DNA of 46,774 bases from Streptomyces specialis (GCF_001493375.1 NZ_LN929894.1:147882-194655); one strand, 5' to 3'; counted from the stretch's first letter, positions 6,794 to 15,327 are shown. The notes: generated from the letters alone by a model not told the origin. Numbers and translations are program-made.

Positions 6794-8161
6794 TCAGTCC
6801 AGCAGCCGCAGCGCCGTCTCCAGCGCGCTGTCCCGGCCCTCGGACAGCTCCTCCTCGGTGAAGACCGGGGTGAGGTGCTGCGGCGGGATGCCGGTCACGT
6901 CGTAGGTCGTGCCCTCGGCGGTCCGGTACTCCTCGTTGGGCAGCCGGAACTGCCAGCCGTTGGGCAGCGCGCGGTCCATCGTGTCGGAGAAGACGCCCTG
7001 GGTGTTCTGCCCGATCAGGATCGTCTCGGCGGGGCGTTCCGTCAGCGCCTGGGTGAACGTCTCGCCCGCGCTGATCGTCAGCGGCCCGGTGAGCACCGCG
7101 ACCGGGCCGGTGTAACGGGGGCCCGGGGCCGGCCGGACGGTGATGGGCCGGCCCGCGGTGTACCCGGCGGGGTCGTCCGGGTCGTTCCGCACGTACTTGG
7201 TGTAGGCGGTGTAGGTCCGGCCGGTCAGCCGGGAGGCGATGCTCAGGGCCAGCGGGTCGGCGCCGCCGCCGTTGACCCGGACGTCCACGACGAGTCCGTC
7301 GAGCCGCCGCCAGGGGATCTCGTCCAGCGCGGTCTCCAGCTCCTCCTCCCACCGGACGTACGACGGTTCGTCGCTGAAGCCCACGAAGCGGGTGACGCGC
7401 AGGTAGCCGGTGCCGTCCGGCAGGCGGGCGAAGGAGAGCGCGCCGTTGGCGTAACTCGTCAGCGGGACGCCGACCGCCTCCTCGACGGCCGCGTCGATGC
7501 GGGCCAGGTCCTCCAGGTCGAAGGGCGGGGTGTCCTCCCGCATGCCGTTGAACTCGCGGTCGCCGCCGTCGGAGAGGCCGGTGTGGGCGTCGTGCAGCGG
7601 CTCGATCATCGCCCGCAGGACGGCGAACAGCTCGTCGTCGCCGGTGTCCTCGCCGATCAGGGGCCGGTACTGGTCGCGCACCGCCTGCCAGTCGACGCCC
7701 CGCTCGTCGAAGAAGGGGTAGTGCTCGGCGTAGGTCTGCCAGAAGACGTCGAAGACGGCGAGCGGATCGGTGTCGGGCTGTGTCCCGCAGATGTCCGGCA
7801 GTGCCGGGACGCGGTGCAGGGTGCGGGTGCCCACGCTGGAGGCGATGGCCAGCGTGGCGCTGCCGTCCCGGCTCGGGGTGACGGTGATCCGGCGGTCACC
7901 GGCGGCGGTGTAGCTCCGGGCGCCGTTCCGGCCGGTGGCGTCGGCCGACCGCTCGGCCGCCATGGTGCCCGGCAGGCAGCTCACGGCCGTGAGGTCGTAC
8001 GTCGTGAGGCTGTCGGGGCCGACGACCACGGCCATGCCGTAGCCATCGGTCTGCCAGACGCCCTCGACCGACGGCGGAGCGGCGTGCGGCGGTGGGGCGG
8101 CGCCGGTGGCCGCGAGGGCGGCGACAACGGCGACGGAGGCGGCGAGCGTCTTGGCATGCAT
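6794..8161 (-). CDS. Secreted S41-family peptidase
   Basis: A 455-aa protein with a Sec-type signal peptide (hydrophobic ALAASVAVVAALAATGAA type stretch, residues ~5-24, then PPPHAAPP). A beta-rich N-terminal region follows, then a tail-specific/tricorn-like S41 domain from about residue 130 (VFDVFWQTYAEHYPFFDERG). Family landmarks are LDGLVVDVRVNGGG and the nucleophile region GPLTISAGETFTQAL, where the Ser is the predicted catalytic residue, followed by the IGQNTQGVFSD loop. It is likely a secreted or cell-wall-associated endopeptidase acting on polypeptide C-termini. It converges on the response regulator with a 4-bp gap. The upstream side opens into the anomalous gap at 8162-8419. Confidence 0.88.
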   Translation of the reverse strand: MHAKTLAASVAVVAALAATGAAPPPHAAPPSVEGVWQTDGYGMAVVVGPDSLTTYDLTAVSCLPGTMAAERSADATGRNGARSYTAAGDRRITVTPSRDGSATLAIASSVGTRTLHRVPALPDICGTQPDTDPLAVFDVFWQTYAEHYPFFDERGVDWQAVRDQYRPLIGEDTGDDELFAVLRAMIEPLHDAHTGLSDGGDREFNGMREDTPPFDLEDLARIDAAVEEAVGVPLTSYANGALSFARLPDGTGYLRVTRFVGFSDEPSYVRWEEELETALDEIPWRRLDGLVVDVRVNGGGADPLALSIASRLTGRTYTAYTKYVRNDPDDPAGYTAGRPITVRPAPGPRYTGPVAVLTGPLTISAGETFTQALTERPAETILIGQNTQGVFSDTMDRALPNGWQFRLPNEEYRTAEGTTYDVTGIPPQHLTPVFTEEELSEGRDSALETALRLLD

Positions 8162-8419
8162 GATCGAATCTTTCCGTGGCGGGCCGGTGCGCGTCCATCC
8201 TGTTTGGTCGCGGCGGTCGGGGACGATGGCGCGAGCCCCCCGGCGGGGGCCGGGGGGGGGCCCCCCCCCCTTTCTTTTTCTCCTCCGGCGCCGGCCGCGG
8301 AAGAGGATAGTTGTGTTTCTGTGGGGTTGCGGTGGTTAACAACTGCGCTGGCTCCTCAGCCGGTTTCTTCTTTGCGTGACTCTCTTCCTTCTGTCGAGCA
8401 CCTTCACAGGCCCCCTCCG
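8162..8419. other. Anomalous intergenic segment with G9/C10 junction
   Basis: No gene is seen in these 258 bases. Positions 8252-8270 are nine G followed directly by ten C. To the right, up to about 8400, the sequence is T-rich and pyrimidine-rich and unlike any neighbouring DNA. The promoter of the S41 peptidase and the 3' end of the GNAT gene flank it. A G-run meeting a C-run is what forced joining of two poor-quality read ends would give. A very strong hairpin is the biological alternative. Confidence 0.45.
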
Positions 8420-9280
8420 TCACAAGAACTGGACCGACGGCAGGTACGGCGCGGGCGGGCGCCTGCCGCGCAGGCACAGGTAGCCGTCGGCGGACAGGTC
8501 CAGGCCGGCCGCGAACCCGACGTCGAGCGCCCACTCCTGTTCGGCGGTCAGGTGCCGCACGGTGGCCGTGGCGCCGGGCGGCAGGCTGAGCAGCGCCGAT
8601 GTCAGCAGCCGTACGGCGATCCGGCGGGAGGTGGCGGCGAGGAGTTCGACGGTGCCGTCCTCGTCGAGGTAGCAGTACCCGCTGCCGGCCAGGTCGTCGG
8701 CCACGACCACCCGGCAGTGCAGCAGCAGTTCGCCGTGGTCGGGGCCGTGGGCGGCGCCGCGCAGCCGCCGGTCCACCGAGTCCATCAGGTCCCGCTGCGC
8801 CGGGCCGCCCTCGATCGCCGGGCCGTCCGGGACGGTGAGCCGGGTGGCGTCCACCGTTCCCGACAGCCGCATCGTCGGGTGCAGGCTGAACCCGGCGGCC
8901 CGGTAGACGCGGGCGGCGCCGGAGTGCGGCCGGGCGCAGATGACGCCGCGCAGCGTGCCCCGGCCGTACGCCGCCGCCCGGCGCATCAGCTCGGTGCCCA
9001 CGCCCTTGCCCTGCGCGCCGGGCACCACCGCGAGCAGCGACAGCCCCCACAGGCCCTCGCGCAGGGACGCCAGGGCCACCCCGACCGGGTCGCCCGCGTC
9101 GTCCTCGGCGAGCCAGCACCCGGCCGGGTCGGTCCCGGCCAGGTGCCGGACCCGGCGCGTGAAACGGACGGTCCGCCGTTCGCTCCACTCGTCGCCTCCG
9201 AAGGCGGCGGCGGTCACGGTCCGCACGGCCTCGGCGTCCGCTCGGTTGTCTCGTACCCGGCGCAGGATCATGCGGTCCAT
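8420..9280 (-). CDS. GNAT acetyltransferase with second GNAT-like domain
   Basis: A 286-aa protein. Residues ~5-140 form a GNAT N-acetyltransferase domain with the acetyl-CoA loop VVPGAQGKGVGTELMRRA (the Q/R-x-x-G-x-G/A signature is QGKGVG) and the motif B region AARVYRAAGFSL. Residues ~150-286 look like a second, degenerate acyltransferase-fold half (VVVADDLAGSGYCYLDEDG; LDLSADGYLCLRGRRPP), as seen in Streptomyces tandem GNAT proteins. The substrate cannot be inferred. The start is the ATG at 9280, with an ATG at 9271 as alternative; neither has a clear ribosome site. It lies 25 bp downstream of nadA on the same strand and may be read through from it. Confidence 0.85.
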   Translation of the reverse strand: MDRMILRRVRDNRADAEAVRTVTAAAFGGDEWSERRTVRFTRRVRHLAGTDPAGCWLAEDDAGDPVGVALASLREGLWGLSLLAVVPGAQGKGVGTELMRRAAAYGRGTLRGVICARPHSGAARVYRAAGFSLHPTMRLSGTVDATRLTVPDGPAIEGGPAQRDLMDSVDRRLRGAAHGPDHGELLLHCRVVVADDLAGSGYCYLDEDGTVELLAATSRRIAVRLLTSALLSLPPGATATVRHLTAEQEWALDVGFAAGLDLSADGYLCLRGRRPPAPYLPSVQFL

Positions 9281-9305
9281 GGTCGCCCGGAGCGCGGCGG
9301 GCGGG

Positions 9306-10496
9306 CTACGGCAGGGCGAGCATCCGGTCGAGGGCGAGCTTGGCGAAGTGCTCCGTCTCGGGGTCGACGGTGATGCGGTTGACGACCTTCCCGTCGGCCA
9401 GCGACTCCAGGGCCCACACCAGGTGCGGCAGGTCGATGCGGTTCATGGTGGAGCAGAAGCACACCGTCCGGTCGAGGAAGACGATCTCCTTGTCCTCGGC
9501 GGCGTAACGGTTCGCCAGCCGCCGGACCAGATTGAGTTCGGTGCCCACGGCCCACTTGGAGCCGGCGGGGGCGGCGTCCAGCGTCTTGATGATGTACTCC
9601 GTGGACCCGACGTGGTCGGCCGCCGCGACGACCTCGTGCCGGCACTCGGGGTGGACGAGCACGTTGACGCCGGGGACGCGGGCGCGGACCTCGTTCACCG
9701 AGTCGACCGAGAAGCGGCCGTGGACCGAGCAGTGGCCCCGCCACAGGATCATCCGGGCCCGGCGCAACTGGTCGGCGGTCAGCCCGCCGCCCGGCTTGTG
9801 CGGGTTGTAGACGACGCAGTCGTCCAGCGACATGCCCAGGTCCCGCACGGCGGTGTTCCGGCCGAGGTGCTGGTCGGGGAGGAACAGGACCTTGCCGTCG
9901 CCGTCGCCCCGCTGGGAGAACGCCCACTCCAGCGCGCGGGTGGCGTTCGAGGAGGTGCAGACGGTGCCGCCGTGCCGGCCGGTGAACGCCTTGATGTCGG
10001 CGGAGGAGTTCATATAGGTGACGGGGACCGTGACATCGGCCACGCCCGCGTCGGTCAGCACGTCCCACGCCTCGGCGACCTGCTCGGCGGTGGCCATGTC
10101 GGCCATGGAGCAGCCGGCCGCGAGGTCGGGGAGGACGACGGCCTGGGCGTCGGAGGTGAGGATGTCGGCCGACTCGGCCATGAAGTGCACACCGCAGAAG
10201 ACGATGTACTCGGCCTGCGGCCGGGCAGCGGCGTCGCGGGCCAGCTTGAAGGAGTCCCCGGTGACGTCCGCGAACTGGATGACCTCGTCCCGCTGGTAGT
10301 GGTGGCCCAGCACGAACAGCCGCTCGCCGAGCCTGGCCTTGGCCGCGCGGGCCCGTTCCACCAGATCGGGGTCGGACGGCGCCGGCAGGTCGCCTGGACA
10401 GTCCACCCCGCGCTCGCTGGCCGGATCGGCGTTCCGGCCCAGCAGGAGGAGGGCGAGCGGGGTCGGCTCGACGTCGAGGGTCTGGGCGGTGTTCAC
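9306..10496 (-). CDS. nadA: Quinolinate synthase NadA
   Basis: A 396-aa NadA. It condenses iminoaspartate with dihydroxyacetone phosphate to give quinolinate, the entry to de novo NAD synthesis, using a [4Fe-4S] cluster. Landmarks: FVLGHHYQRDEVIQFAD, the HYQ substrate motif, cluster cysteines in IVFCGVHFMAESAD, RGHCSVHGRF and VCFCSTMNR, and VHPECRHEV. The open frame starts at GTG 10505. GTG 10496 is preferred because AAGGGG lies eight bases before it and too close to 10505; the resulting start NTAQTLDVEPTPLALLLLG matches Streptomyces homologues as I remember them. It is divergent from erpA, which supplies Fe-S clusters. The promoter gap carries several palindromes. Confidence 0.96.
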   Translation of the reverse strand: MNTAQTLDVEPTPLALLLLGRNADPASERGVDCPGDLPAPSDPDLVERARAAKARLGERLFVLGHHYQRDEVIQFADVTGDSFKLARDAAARPQAEYIVFCGVHFMAESADILTSDAQAVVLPDLAAGCSMADMATAEQVAEAWDVLTDAGVADVTVPVTYMNSSADIKAFTGRHGGTVCTSSNATRALEWAFSQRGDGDGKVLFLPDQHLGRNTAVRDLGMSLDDCVVYNPHKPGGGLTADQLRRARMILWRGHCSVHGRFSVDSVNEVRARVPGVNVLVHPECRHEVVAAADHVGSTEYIIKTLDAAPAGSKWAVGTELNLVRRLANRYAAEDKEIVFLDRTVCFCSTMNRIDLPHLVWALESLADGKVVNRITVDPETEHFAKLALDRMLALP

Positions 10497-10523
10497 GGCT
10501 CCCACCCCTTCTTTCTGTGCGCG

Positions 10524-10543
10524 TCCGACGCCTTTTCGTCGGA
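10524..10543 (-). promoter_or_regulatory. Hairpin in the nadA 5' leader
   Basis: TCCGACG (10524-10530) pairs with CGTCGGA (10537-10543) around a 6-nt loop, 28 nt upstream of the proposed nadA start. It could act on translation or transcription of nadA. It is small and the evidence is only the inverted repeat. Confidence 0.3.
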
Positions 10544-10548
10544 TTGAC

Positions 10549-10563
10549 GTTATGGATCATAAC
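10549..10563. promoter_or_regulatory. Palindrome GTTATG-N3-CATAAC, candidate operator
   Basis: A perfect AT-rich inverted repeat in a GC-rich promoter, 53 bp upstream of the nadA start. On the minus strand it includes TATGAT, a plausible -10 hexamer, so a bound repressor would block nadA. NAD-responsive regulators such as NrtR, NiaR or NadQ control nadA in other bacteria. Which, if any, binds here cannot be told. Confidence 0.5.
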
Positions 10564-10570
10564 CTCTTCG

Positions 10571-10607
10571 CGTCAGCTTGACGATGGCCATAGCGTCACT
10601 GTGACGC
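10571..10607. promoter_or_regulatory. Two CGTCA-N3-TGACG palindromes in nadA-erpA gap
   Basis: CGTCA-GCT-TGACG (10571-10583) and GCGTCAC-T-GTGACGC (10593-10607) share the CGTCA/TGACG arms and are centred 23 bp apart. They lie midway between nadA and erpA and look like paired binding sites for one regulator. Confidence 0.45.
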
Positions 10608-10752
10608 ATTCCGCGACGCGCCACGGTGTGCGAGCATGAGGGAAACGAGAAGAGACGCGCCGCGGCCGGAATGAAACCGGCCGGACTTCTGTTGGCGCAC
10701 TCGGCAGAGCACTCCGCACACAGTGCACCCGGACTACTTGGGAGATACGCAG

Positions 10753-11103
10753 ATGTCCGTAACGGAAGAGACCGTTAAGGACGGCATCGTCCTTTCCGAC
10801 ACGGCCGTGGCGAAGGTCAGGAGCCTGCTGGAGCAGGAGGGGCGTGACGACCTCGCGCTCCGCGTCGCGGTTCAGCCCGGTGGATGCTCCGGTCTGCGCT
10901 ACCAGCTCTTCTTCGACGAGCGCTCGCTCGACGGCGACGTCGTCAAGGACTACGACGGCGTGAAGGTCGTCACCGACCGGATGAGCGCCCCCTACCTCGG
11001 TGGCGCCTCGATCGACTTCGTCGACACCATCGAGAAGCAGGGCTTCACCATCGACAACCCGAACGCCACCGGCTCCTGCGCCTGCGGCGACTCCTTCAGC
11101 TGA
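10753..11103 (+). CDS. erpA: Fe-S cluster insertion protein ErpA (HesB/IscA type)
   Basis: A 116-aa A-type carrier that passes Fe-S clusters to apo-enzymes. The three conserved cysteines are present: one in PGGCSGLRYQLFFD and two in the C-terminal GSCACGDSFS. Length is typical. ATG 10753 has GGAG eight bases upstream and is preferred to the in-frame ATG at 10723. It is divergent from nadA, whose product needs a [4Fe-4S] cluster, and lies near a cysteine desulfurase fusion. A strong terminator follows directly. In M. tuberculosis the equivalent gene (Rv2204c) is also next to a membrane protein and an adenosine kinase. Confidence 0.95.
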   Translation: MSVTEETVKDGIVLSDTAVAKVRSLLEQEGRDDLALRVAVQPGGCSGLRYQLFFDERSLDGDVVKDYDGVKVVTDRMSAPYLGGASIDFVDTIEKQGFTIDNPNATGSCACGDSFS

Positions 11104-11108
11104 TCGGC

Positions 11109-11155
11109 ACGGCGGAGGCGGCGGACCGATCCATCCGGTCCGCCGCCTCCGCCGT
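11109..11155 (+). terminator. Intrinsic terminator of erpA
   Basis: A perfect 20-bp stem (11109-11128 with 11136-11155) and a 7-nt loop, followed by CGCTTTT. It begins five bases after the erpA stop, between convergent genes. A second GC-rich palindrome (11162-11186) covers the stop of the opposite gene. Confidence 0.85.
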
Positions 11156-11172
11156 CGCTTTTCCCGGTCCGC

Positions 11173-12762
11173 TCAGCGGACCGGGATGGGCTCGCCCCGC
11201 TCGTCCACCAGGGTGCGGGTCCCGACCGGCTCGTCGAGGGAGATCTCCGTCGTCTGCTCCTCGGCGACCAGGATGCACTGCCGGGTCGGGTCCGGGTTGG
11301 TGGCCTCCAGGGTCACCGTGATCTCGTCGTCCGACTCCTCGGCGACGGCGGCGTACTCGTCGCACACGCCGCCCCAGAAGCGCAGGGTCAGCTCCGTGTC
11401 CGACTCCTCGTACGGCGCGACCGACCAGCCGGTCTCCGTGACGTCCGGGCTCTCGCCCGGATCGCCCGGCTCGGTGCCCGCGCCGGAGCCCGGGTCGGCG
11501 GGTTCGGCGGGCTCCGCGGGTTCGGCGGGCGCGGGGGTGTCGGGCGTTCCGCCGGTCGTTCCGTACTCGACCGCCACCGCCGGGTGGCTCACCACGACCG
11601 GCACCCCGGCCGTCAGCGTCCCCGCGAAGAGCCAGGACGGCACCAGCACCGGCTCCTGCCCGGAGTAGTGCAGCGCCAGTCCGAACTCGGCCGTCACCTC
11701 CGTCGGCGCGGGCTTCTCCCCGTCGGACGGGCAGGCGGGCGCCGTCTCCGGCTCCGCCGGCGGCACCGGCTCGCCCGGCTCGGCCACCGGCTCCTGCTCG
11801 GCCGCCGGCTCCCGGGCGTCGTCGGGCGCCGGCTCGGCGCAGGCGATCTCGGGCACGGGCAGGTCGCCCAGCGTCTCGTTGTACTCCTCGACGGCCTCGG
11901 CCGCGCCGCGTGTGACCTCGCGCTCCTCGCCCGCCTCGGGCGCCGCCAGCGCGCCGGTGGCGCTGGTCACCTCGCCGTCCGCGTCCACGTGCAGCTCGGT
12001 CGCCAGGCCGTGCACCGGCAGCCCGTCCACGACGGGGAACGCCCGTACGACGCGCTGCGACGCCACGGTGAGCGTCGCGTCCAGCTCGGCGCCGGACAGG
12101 CCCAGCTCGTCCAGCAGCGGTCCGGCCGCGTCCAGGGCCTCCCGCTCGGACGGCGGGGAGCCGCCCGCGTCGTCCACCGGCATCTCCGGGCTCGCGACGG
12201 AGGCGTCCGGGTCGGCCGGGTCCATGTCGAGGTCGCTGGTGAAGATCGCCCCGCCGTACGACCAGGAGCCGGGCGCCTGGCCCGTCACGGTCAGCGACGC
12301 GCCGTCCGGCTCCGAGCCGGGCACCGTCCACGCCGTGCCGCCGTCGCCCGACACCTCGCCGTCCAGGCCGAAGACCTCCGCCAGCCCGGCGACCTGCTCC
12401 TCGGTGACCTCCGCGAAGCCGTACGCCGCCGCCCGCTCCGGGCCGTCCGGCGGGTCCCCGGCCAGCCGCAGGGCACCGGGGCCGGCCAGTTCCAGGGCCG
12501 TGTCCGCGTCCCACTGGGCGTCGACGCGGGACGCGGCGAGGCCGTCCAGCAGCAGGGGGGCCGACGCGTCGCCGGCCACGGTCCCGGCCGGGGCACCGTC
12601 CTCGTCGCCGTCGCCGCCCAGCAGGCCGCTCACTCCGTACAGACCGCCCGCGACGACCGCGACAGCCACCGCCACGCCCGTGATCACCGGCCACCGGGCG
12701 CGGCCGTTCCCGTCCCGGCCCTCGGGGGTGTCCGCGTCCTCGCGGGTCTCCTCGTCAGCCAC
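11173..12762 (-). CDS. Single-pass membrane protein, function unknown
   Basis: A 529-aa protein. An acidic cytoplasmic N-terminus of about 20 residues precedes one membrane helix (WPVITGVAVAVAVVAGGLYG), then a long extracellular part. That part has beta-rich segments (VTGQAPGSWSYGGAIFTSD; VVRAFPVVDGLPVHGLATEL) and Pro/Glu/Ala-rich linkers (for example around AEPAEPAEPADPG), which suggest surface exposure. The proposed start is GTG 12762, with GAGGAG upstream, rather than the longer frame to 12846. No enzymatic motif is visible. Its position between erpA and the adenosine-kinase-like gene corresponds to the membrane protein Rv2203 in M. tuberculosis, so the gene is part of a conserved neighbourhood. 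Confidence 0.75.
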   Translation of the reverse strand: MADEETREDADTPEGRDGNGRARWPVITGVAVAVAVVAGGLYGVSGLLGGDGDEDGAPAGTVAGDASAPLLLDGLAASRVDAQWDADTALELAGPGALRLAGDPPDGPERAAAYGFAEVTEEQVAGLAEVFGLDGEVSGDGGTAWTVPGSEPDGASLTVTGQAPGSWSYGGAIFTSDLDMDPADPDASVASPEMPVDDAGGSPPSEREALDAAGPLLDELGLSGAELDATLTVASQRVVRAFPVVDGLPVHGLATELHVDADGEVTSATGALAAPEAGEEREVTRGAAEAVEEYNETLGDLPVPEIACAEPAPDDAREPAAEQEPVAEPGEPVPPAEPETAPACPSDGEKPAPTEVTAEFGLALHYSGQEPVLVPSWLFAGTLTAGVPVVVSHPAVAVEYGTTGGTPDTPAPAEPAEPAEPADPGSGAGTEPGDPGESPDVTETGWSVAPYEESDTELTLRFWGGVCDEYAAVAEESDDEITVTLEATNPDPTRQCILVAEEQTTEISLDEPVGTRTLVDERGEPIPVR

Positions 12763-12903
12763 GTCATCGCTCCTCGGATCAGCGGATGGTATGCCGGTTG
12801 GACGGGGCGGCCAGCGCCCCGGTTCCACCGCCAACCGGCGCTTCACACAGGGCCGGTAGCCTGGTGCCCCCTGTCACCTGACGCCCTCGGGAGCGGAACC
12901 GCC

Positions 12904-13878
12904 GTGCGTATCGCCGTCTCGGGCTCGATCGCCCATGACCATCTGATGACCTTTCCCGGCCGGTTCGCCGACCAGCTCGTCGGGGATCAGCTCCACACCG
13001 TCTCGCTGTCCTTCCTCGTGGACTCCCTCGAAGTGCGCCGGGGTGGCGTCGGCGCCAACATCTGCTACGGCATGGGCCAGTTGGGCGCGTCCCCGATCCT
13101 CGTCGGGGCGGCGGGCGCGGACTTCGAGGAGTACCGGGCCTGGCTGGACCGGCACGGCGTGGACACCGCCTCGGTCCGCATCTCCGAACTCCTGCACACC
13201 GCCCGTTTCGTGTGCACCACCGACGCCTCCCACAATCAGATCGGCTCCTTCTACACGGGCGCCATGAGCGAGGCCCGGCTGATCGAGCTCCAGGCCGTCG
13301 CCGACCGGGTCGGCGGCCTGGACCTGGTGCACATCGGCGCCGACGACCCGGAGGCGATGCTCCGCCACACCGAGGAGTGCCGGACCCGGGGCATCCCGTT
13401 CGCCGCCGACTTCTCCCAGCAGCTCGCCCGGATGGAGGGCGACGAGATCCGGACCCTGACCGAGGGGGCGGCGTACCTGTTCCACAACGAGTACGAGAAG
13501 GCGCTCGTCGAGAGCAAGACCGGCTGGTCGGCCGATGAGGTCCTCGACCGGGTCGGCACCCGCGTCACCACGCTCGGCGCGCGCGGGGTGCGGATCGAGC
13601 GGTCCGGCGAGGAGCCGCTCGAGGTCGGCTGCCCCGAGGAGGAGACCAAGGCCGACCCGACCGGCGTCGGCGACGCGTTCCGCGCCGGTTTCCTCTCCGG
13701 CCTGGCCTGGGGCGCCTCCCTCGAACGCAGCGCGCAGGTCGGCTGCATGGTCGCCACGCTGGTGATCGAGACGGTCGGCACCCAGGAGTACACGCTGCGC
13801 CGGGGCCCGTTCCTGGAGCGCTTCGCCAAGGCGTACGGCGCGGACGCGGCCGACGAGGTCCGCGAGCGCCTCGGCTGA
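12904..13878 (+). CDS. PfkB-family kinase, adenosine-kinase-like
   Basis: A 324-aa sugar/nucleoside kinase of the PfkB (ribokinase) family. N-terminal GSIAHDHLM and the glycine-rich RRGGVGANICYGMGQLG fit the substrate side. The C-terminal signature DPTGVGDAFRAGFLSGLAWG has the anion-hole glycines and the catalytic Asp. The sequence resembles the actinobacterial adenosine kinase AdoK/CbhK (M. tuberculosis Rv2202c), which lies in the same gene order near ctaC. The substrate is therefore probably adenosine, though ribokinase-like sugars cannot be excluded. It starts at GTG 12904 with GGGAG upstream. A TAGCCT (-10-like) lies about 45 bp upstream. Confidence 0.88.
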   Translation: MRIAVSGSIAHDHLMTFPGRFADQLVGDQLHTVSLSFLVDSLEVRRGGVGANICYGMGQLGASPILVGAAGADFEEYRAWLDRHGVDTASVRISELLHTARFVCTTDASHNQIGSFYTGAMSEARLIELQAVADRVGGLDLVHIGADDPEAMLRHTEECRTRGIPFAADFSQQLARMEGDEIRTLTEGAAYLFHNEYEKALVESKTGWSADEVLDRVGTRVTTLGARGVRIERSGEEPLEVGCPEEETKADPTGVGDAFRAGFLSGLAWGASLERSAQVGCMVATLVIETVGTQEYTLRRGPFLERFAKAYGADAADEVRERLG

Positions 13879-13905
13879 GCCGCCGCCCCCGCGCGCCGGG
13901 GAGCG

Positions 13906-15327
13906 TCAGGACACGCGGCGGACCCGGTAGGCCGTACCGGGCCCGTCGCCGTGAGGGCTCTCGCCCCCGTACTCCTGGCCGCGCATCGCGCACCAGGCCG
14001 GGATGTCGAGGCGGGCCGCCGCGTCGTCCGACAGAACGGTGATCACACCGCCCACCGGCACGCGGCCGATCGCCTTCGCCAGCTCGATCACCGGGATCGG
14101 GCACCGCTTGCCCAGCGAGTCCACGGTCAGCGCGTCCCCGGCCCCCTCCCGTTCGTCCGGCACCACCGAGGGCCGGGCCGGAGCCGGGGCCGGCGGGGCG
14201 AGCGCCGCGCGGACCGAGGCGACCGCGCCGGGCAGCGCGGCGAGGAAGCGCTCCACGTCCTCCTCCGCCGTCCCGGGCGGCAGCGACAGCCGGACGTTGC
14301 CCTCCGACAGCACGCCCATGGCCCGCAGCACATGGCTGGGCGTCAGCGTGCTCGACGTGCACGACGAGCCGGACGACACGGCGAAGCCCTCCCGGTCCAG
14401 CGCGTACAGCAACGCCTCCCCGTCGGCGTACAGGCAGGAGAACGTCACCAGGTGCGGCAGCCGGCGCACCGGGTCGCCGACCACCTCCACGTCGGGCACC
14501 AGCTCCGGCACCCGTTCCCTGATCCGGTCCACCAGCGTCCGCAGCCGGGCCGCCTCCGCGTCCGCCGTTTCCCGCACCGCCCGCAGCGAGGCCGCCGCCG
14601 CGACCACGGCCGGGATGTTCTCGAAGCCCGCCGCCCGGCCCGACTCCCGCTCGTCCACCGGCCGCGCGGGCGCGAACCGCACCCCCTTGCGCACCGCGAG
14701 CAGCCCCACCCCGGGCGGGCCGCCCCACTTGTGGGCGCTGGCCGCCAGCAGCGACCAGCCGTCCTCCACCGGCCCCCAGGCCAGCGACTGCGCCGCGTCC
14801 ACCAGCAGCGGCACGCCCGCCGCGCGGCACACGGACGCGATGGCGCCCACCGGCTGACGGGTCCCCACCTCATGGTTGGCCGACTGCACGCACACCAGCG
14901 CCGTGTCGTCGCCCAGCGCCGCCGCCACCGCCTCCGGCGCGACGCGCCCGGCCCGGTCCACGCCGACCTCGGTGACCTCGCCGCCCGCGTCCCGGTGCGC
15001 CCCGGCGGCGTGCAGCACCGCCGAGTGCTCCACGGCCGACACCACCAGCCGCCGCCCGGCCCGCGCCCGGCCCGCGAGCGCGCCCGCCACGCCGGTGTGC
15101 AGGGCGCGCGTCCCCGAGGAGGTGAACGTCAGCTCGTCCGGGCGGCAGCCCACGGCCTCGGCCGCCGTCTCCCGGGCCGCGTCCAGCAGCATCCGGGCCC
15201 GCCGGCCCTCGCGGTGCGGACGGGCCGGGTCCGCCCAGCCGTCCTCCAGCGCGGCGGCCAGCGCCTGCCGGGCGACGGGGTGGAGCGGGAGCGAGGACGC
15301 GGCGTCGAAGTAGGGCACGTCCGCCAC
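13906..15327 (-). CDS. Cysteine desulfurase fused to a TusA-type domain
   Basis: A 473-aa fusion. Residues 1 to ~385 form a class V PLP enzyme of the NifS/IscS type: YFDAASSLPLHPVA at the start, VVSAVEHSAVLH, the PLP-binding Lys in SAHKWGGPPGVG, and the catalytic Cys loop SSGSSCTSSTLTPSHVLRA. After a Pro/Ala-rich linker, residues ~395-473 are a SirA/TusA sulfur carrier (LTVDSLGKRCPIPVIELAKA) with the CPxP motif. The fusion should pass persulfide sulfur from cysteine directly to the TusA cysteine, for Fe-S clusters, thiolation or cofactors. GTG 15327 follows a GGGGGA. It is convergent with the PfkB gene and divergent from ctaC. Confidence 0.92.
   Translation of the reverse strand: MADVPYFDAASSLPLHPVARQALAAALEDGWADPARPHREGRRARMLLDAARETAAEAVGCRPDELTFTSSGTRALHTGVAGALAGRARAGRRLVVSAVEHSAVLHAAGAHRDAGGEVTEVGVDRAGRVAPEAVAAALGDDTALVCVQSANHEVGTRQPVGAIASVCRAAGVPLLVDAAQSLAWGPVEDGWSLLAASAHKWGGPPGVGLLAVRKGVRFAPARPVDERESGRAAGFENIPAVVAAAASLRAVRETADAEAARLRTLVDRIRERVPELVPDVEVVGDPVRRLPHLVTFSCLYADGEALLYALDREGFAVSSGSSCTSSTLTPSHVLRAMGVLSEGNVRLSLPPGTAEEDVERFLAALPGAVASVRAALAPPAPAPARPSVVPDEREGAGDALTVDSLGKRCPIPVIELAKAIGRVPVGGVITVLSDDAAARLDIPAWCAMRGQEYGGESPHGDGPGTAYRVRRVS

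Noticed and set aside
8252..8270. Intrinsic terminator from the G9/C10 run
   Set aside because: A loop-less homopolymer junction is not a normal terminator, and the flanks look artefactual.
6875..9373. Very long plus-strand open frame (832 codons) opposite the S41 and GNAT genes
   Set aside because: It is antisense to two clear genes and its translation is low-complexity Gly/Arg/Val/Pro, typical of shadow frames in high-GC DNA.
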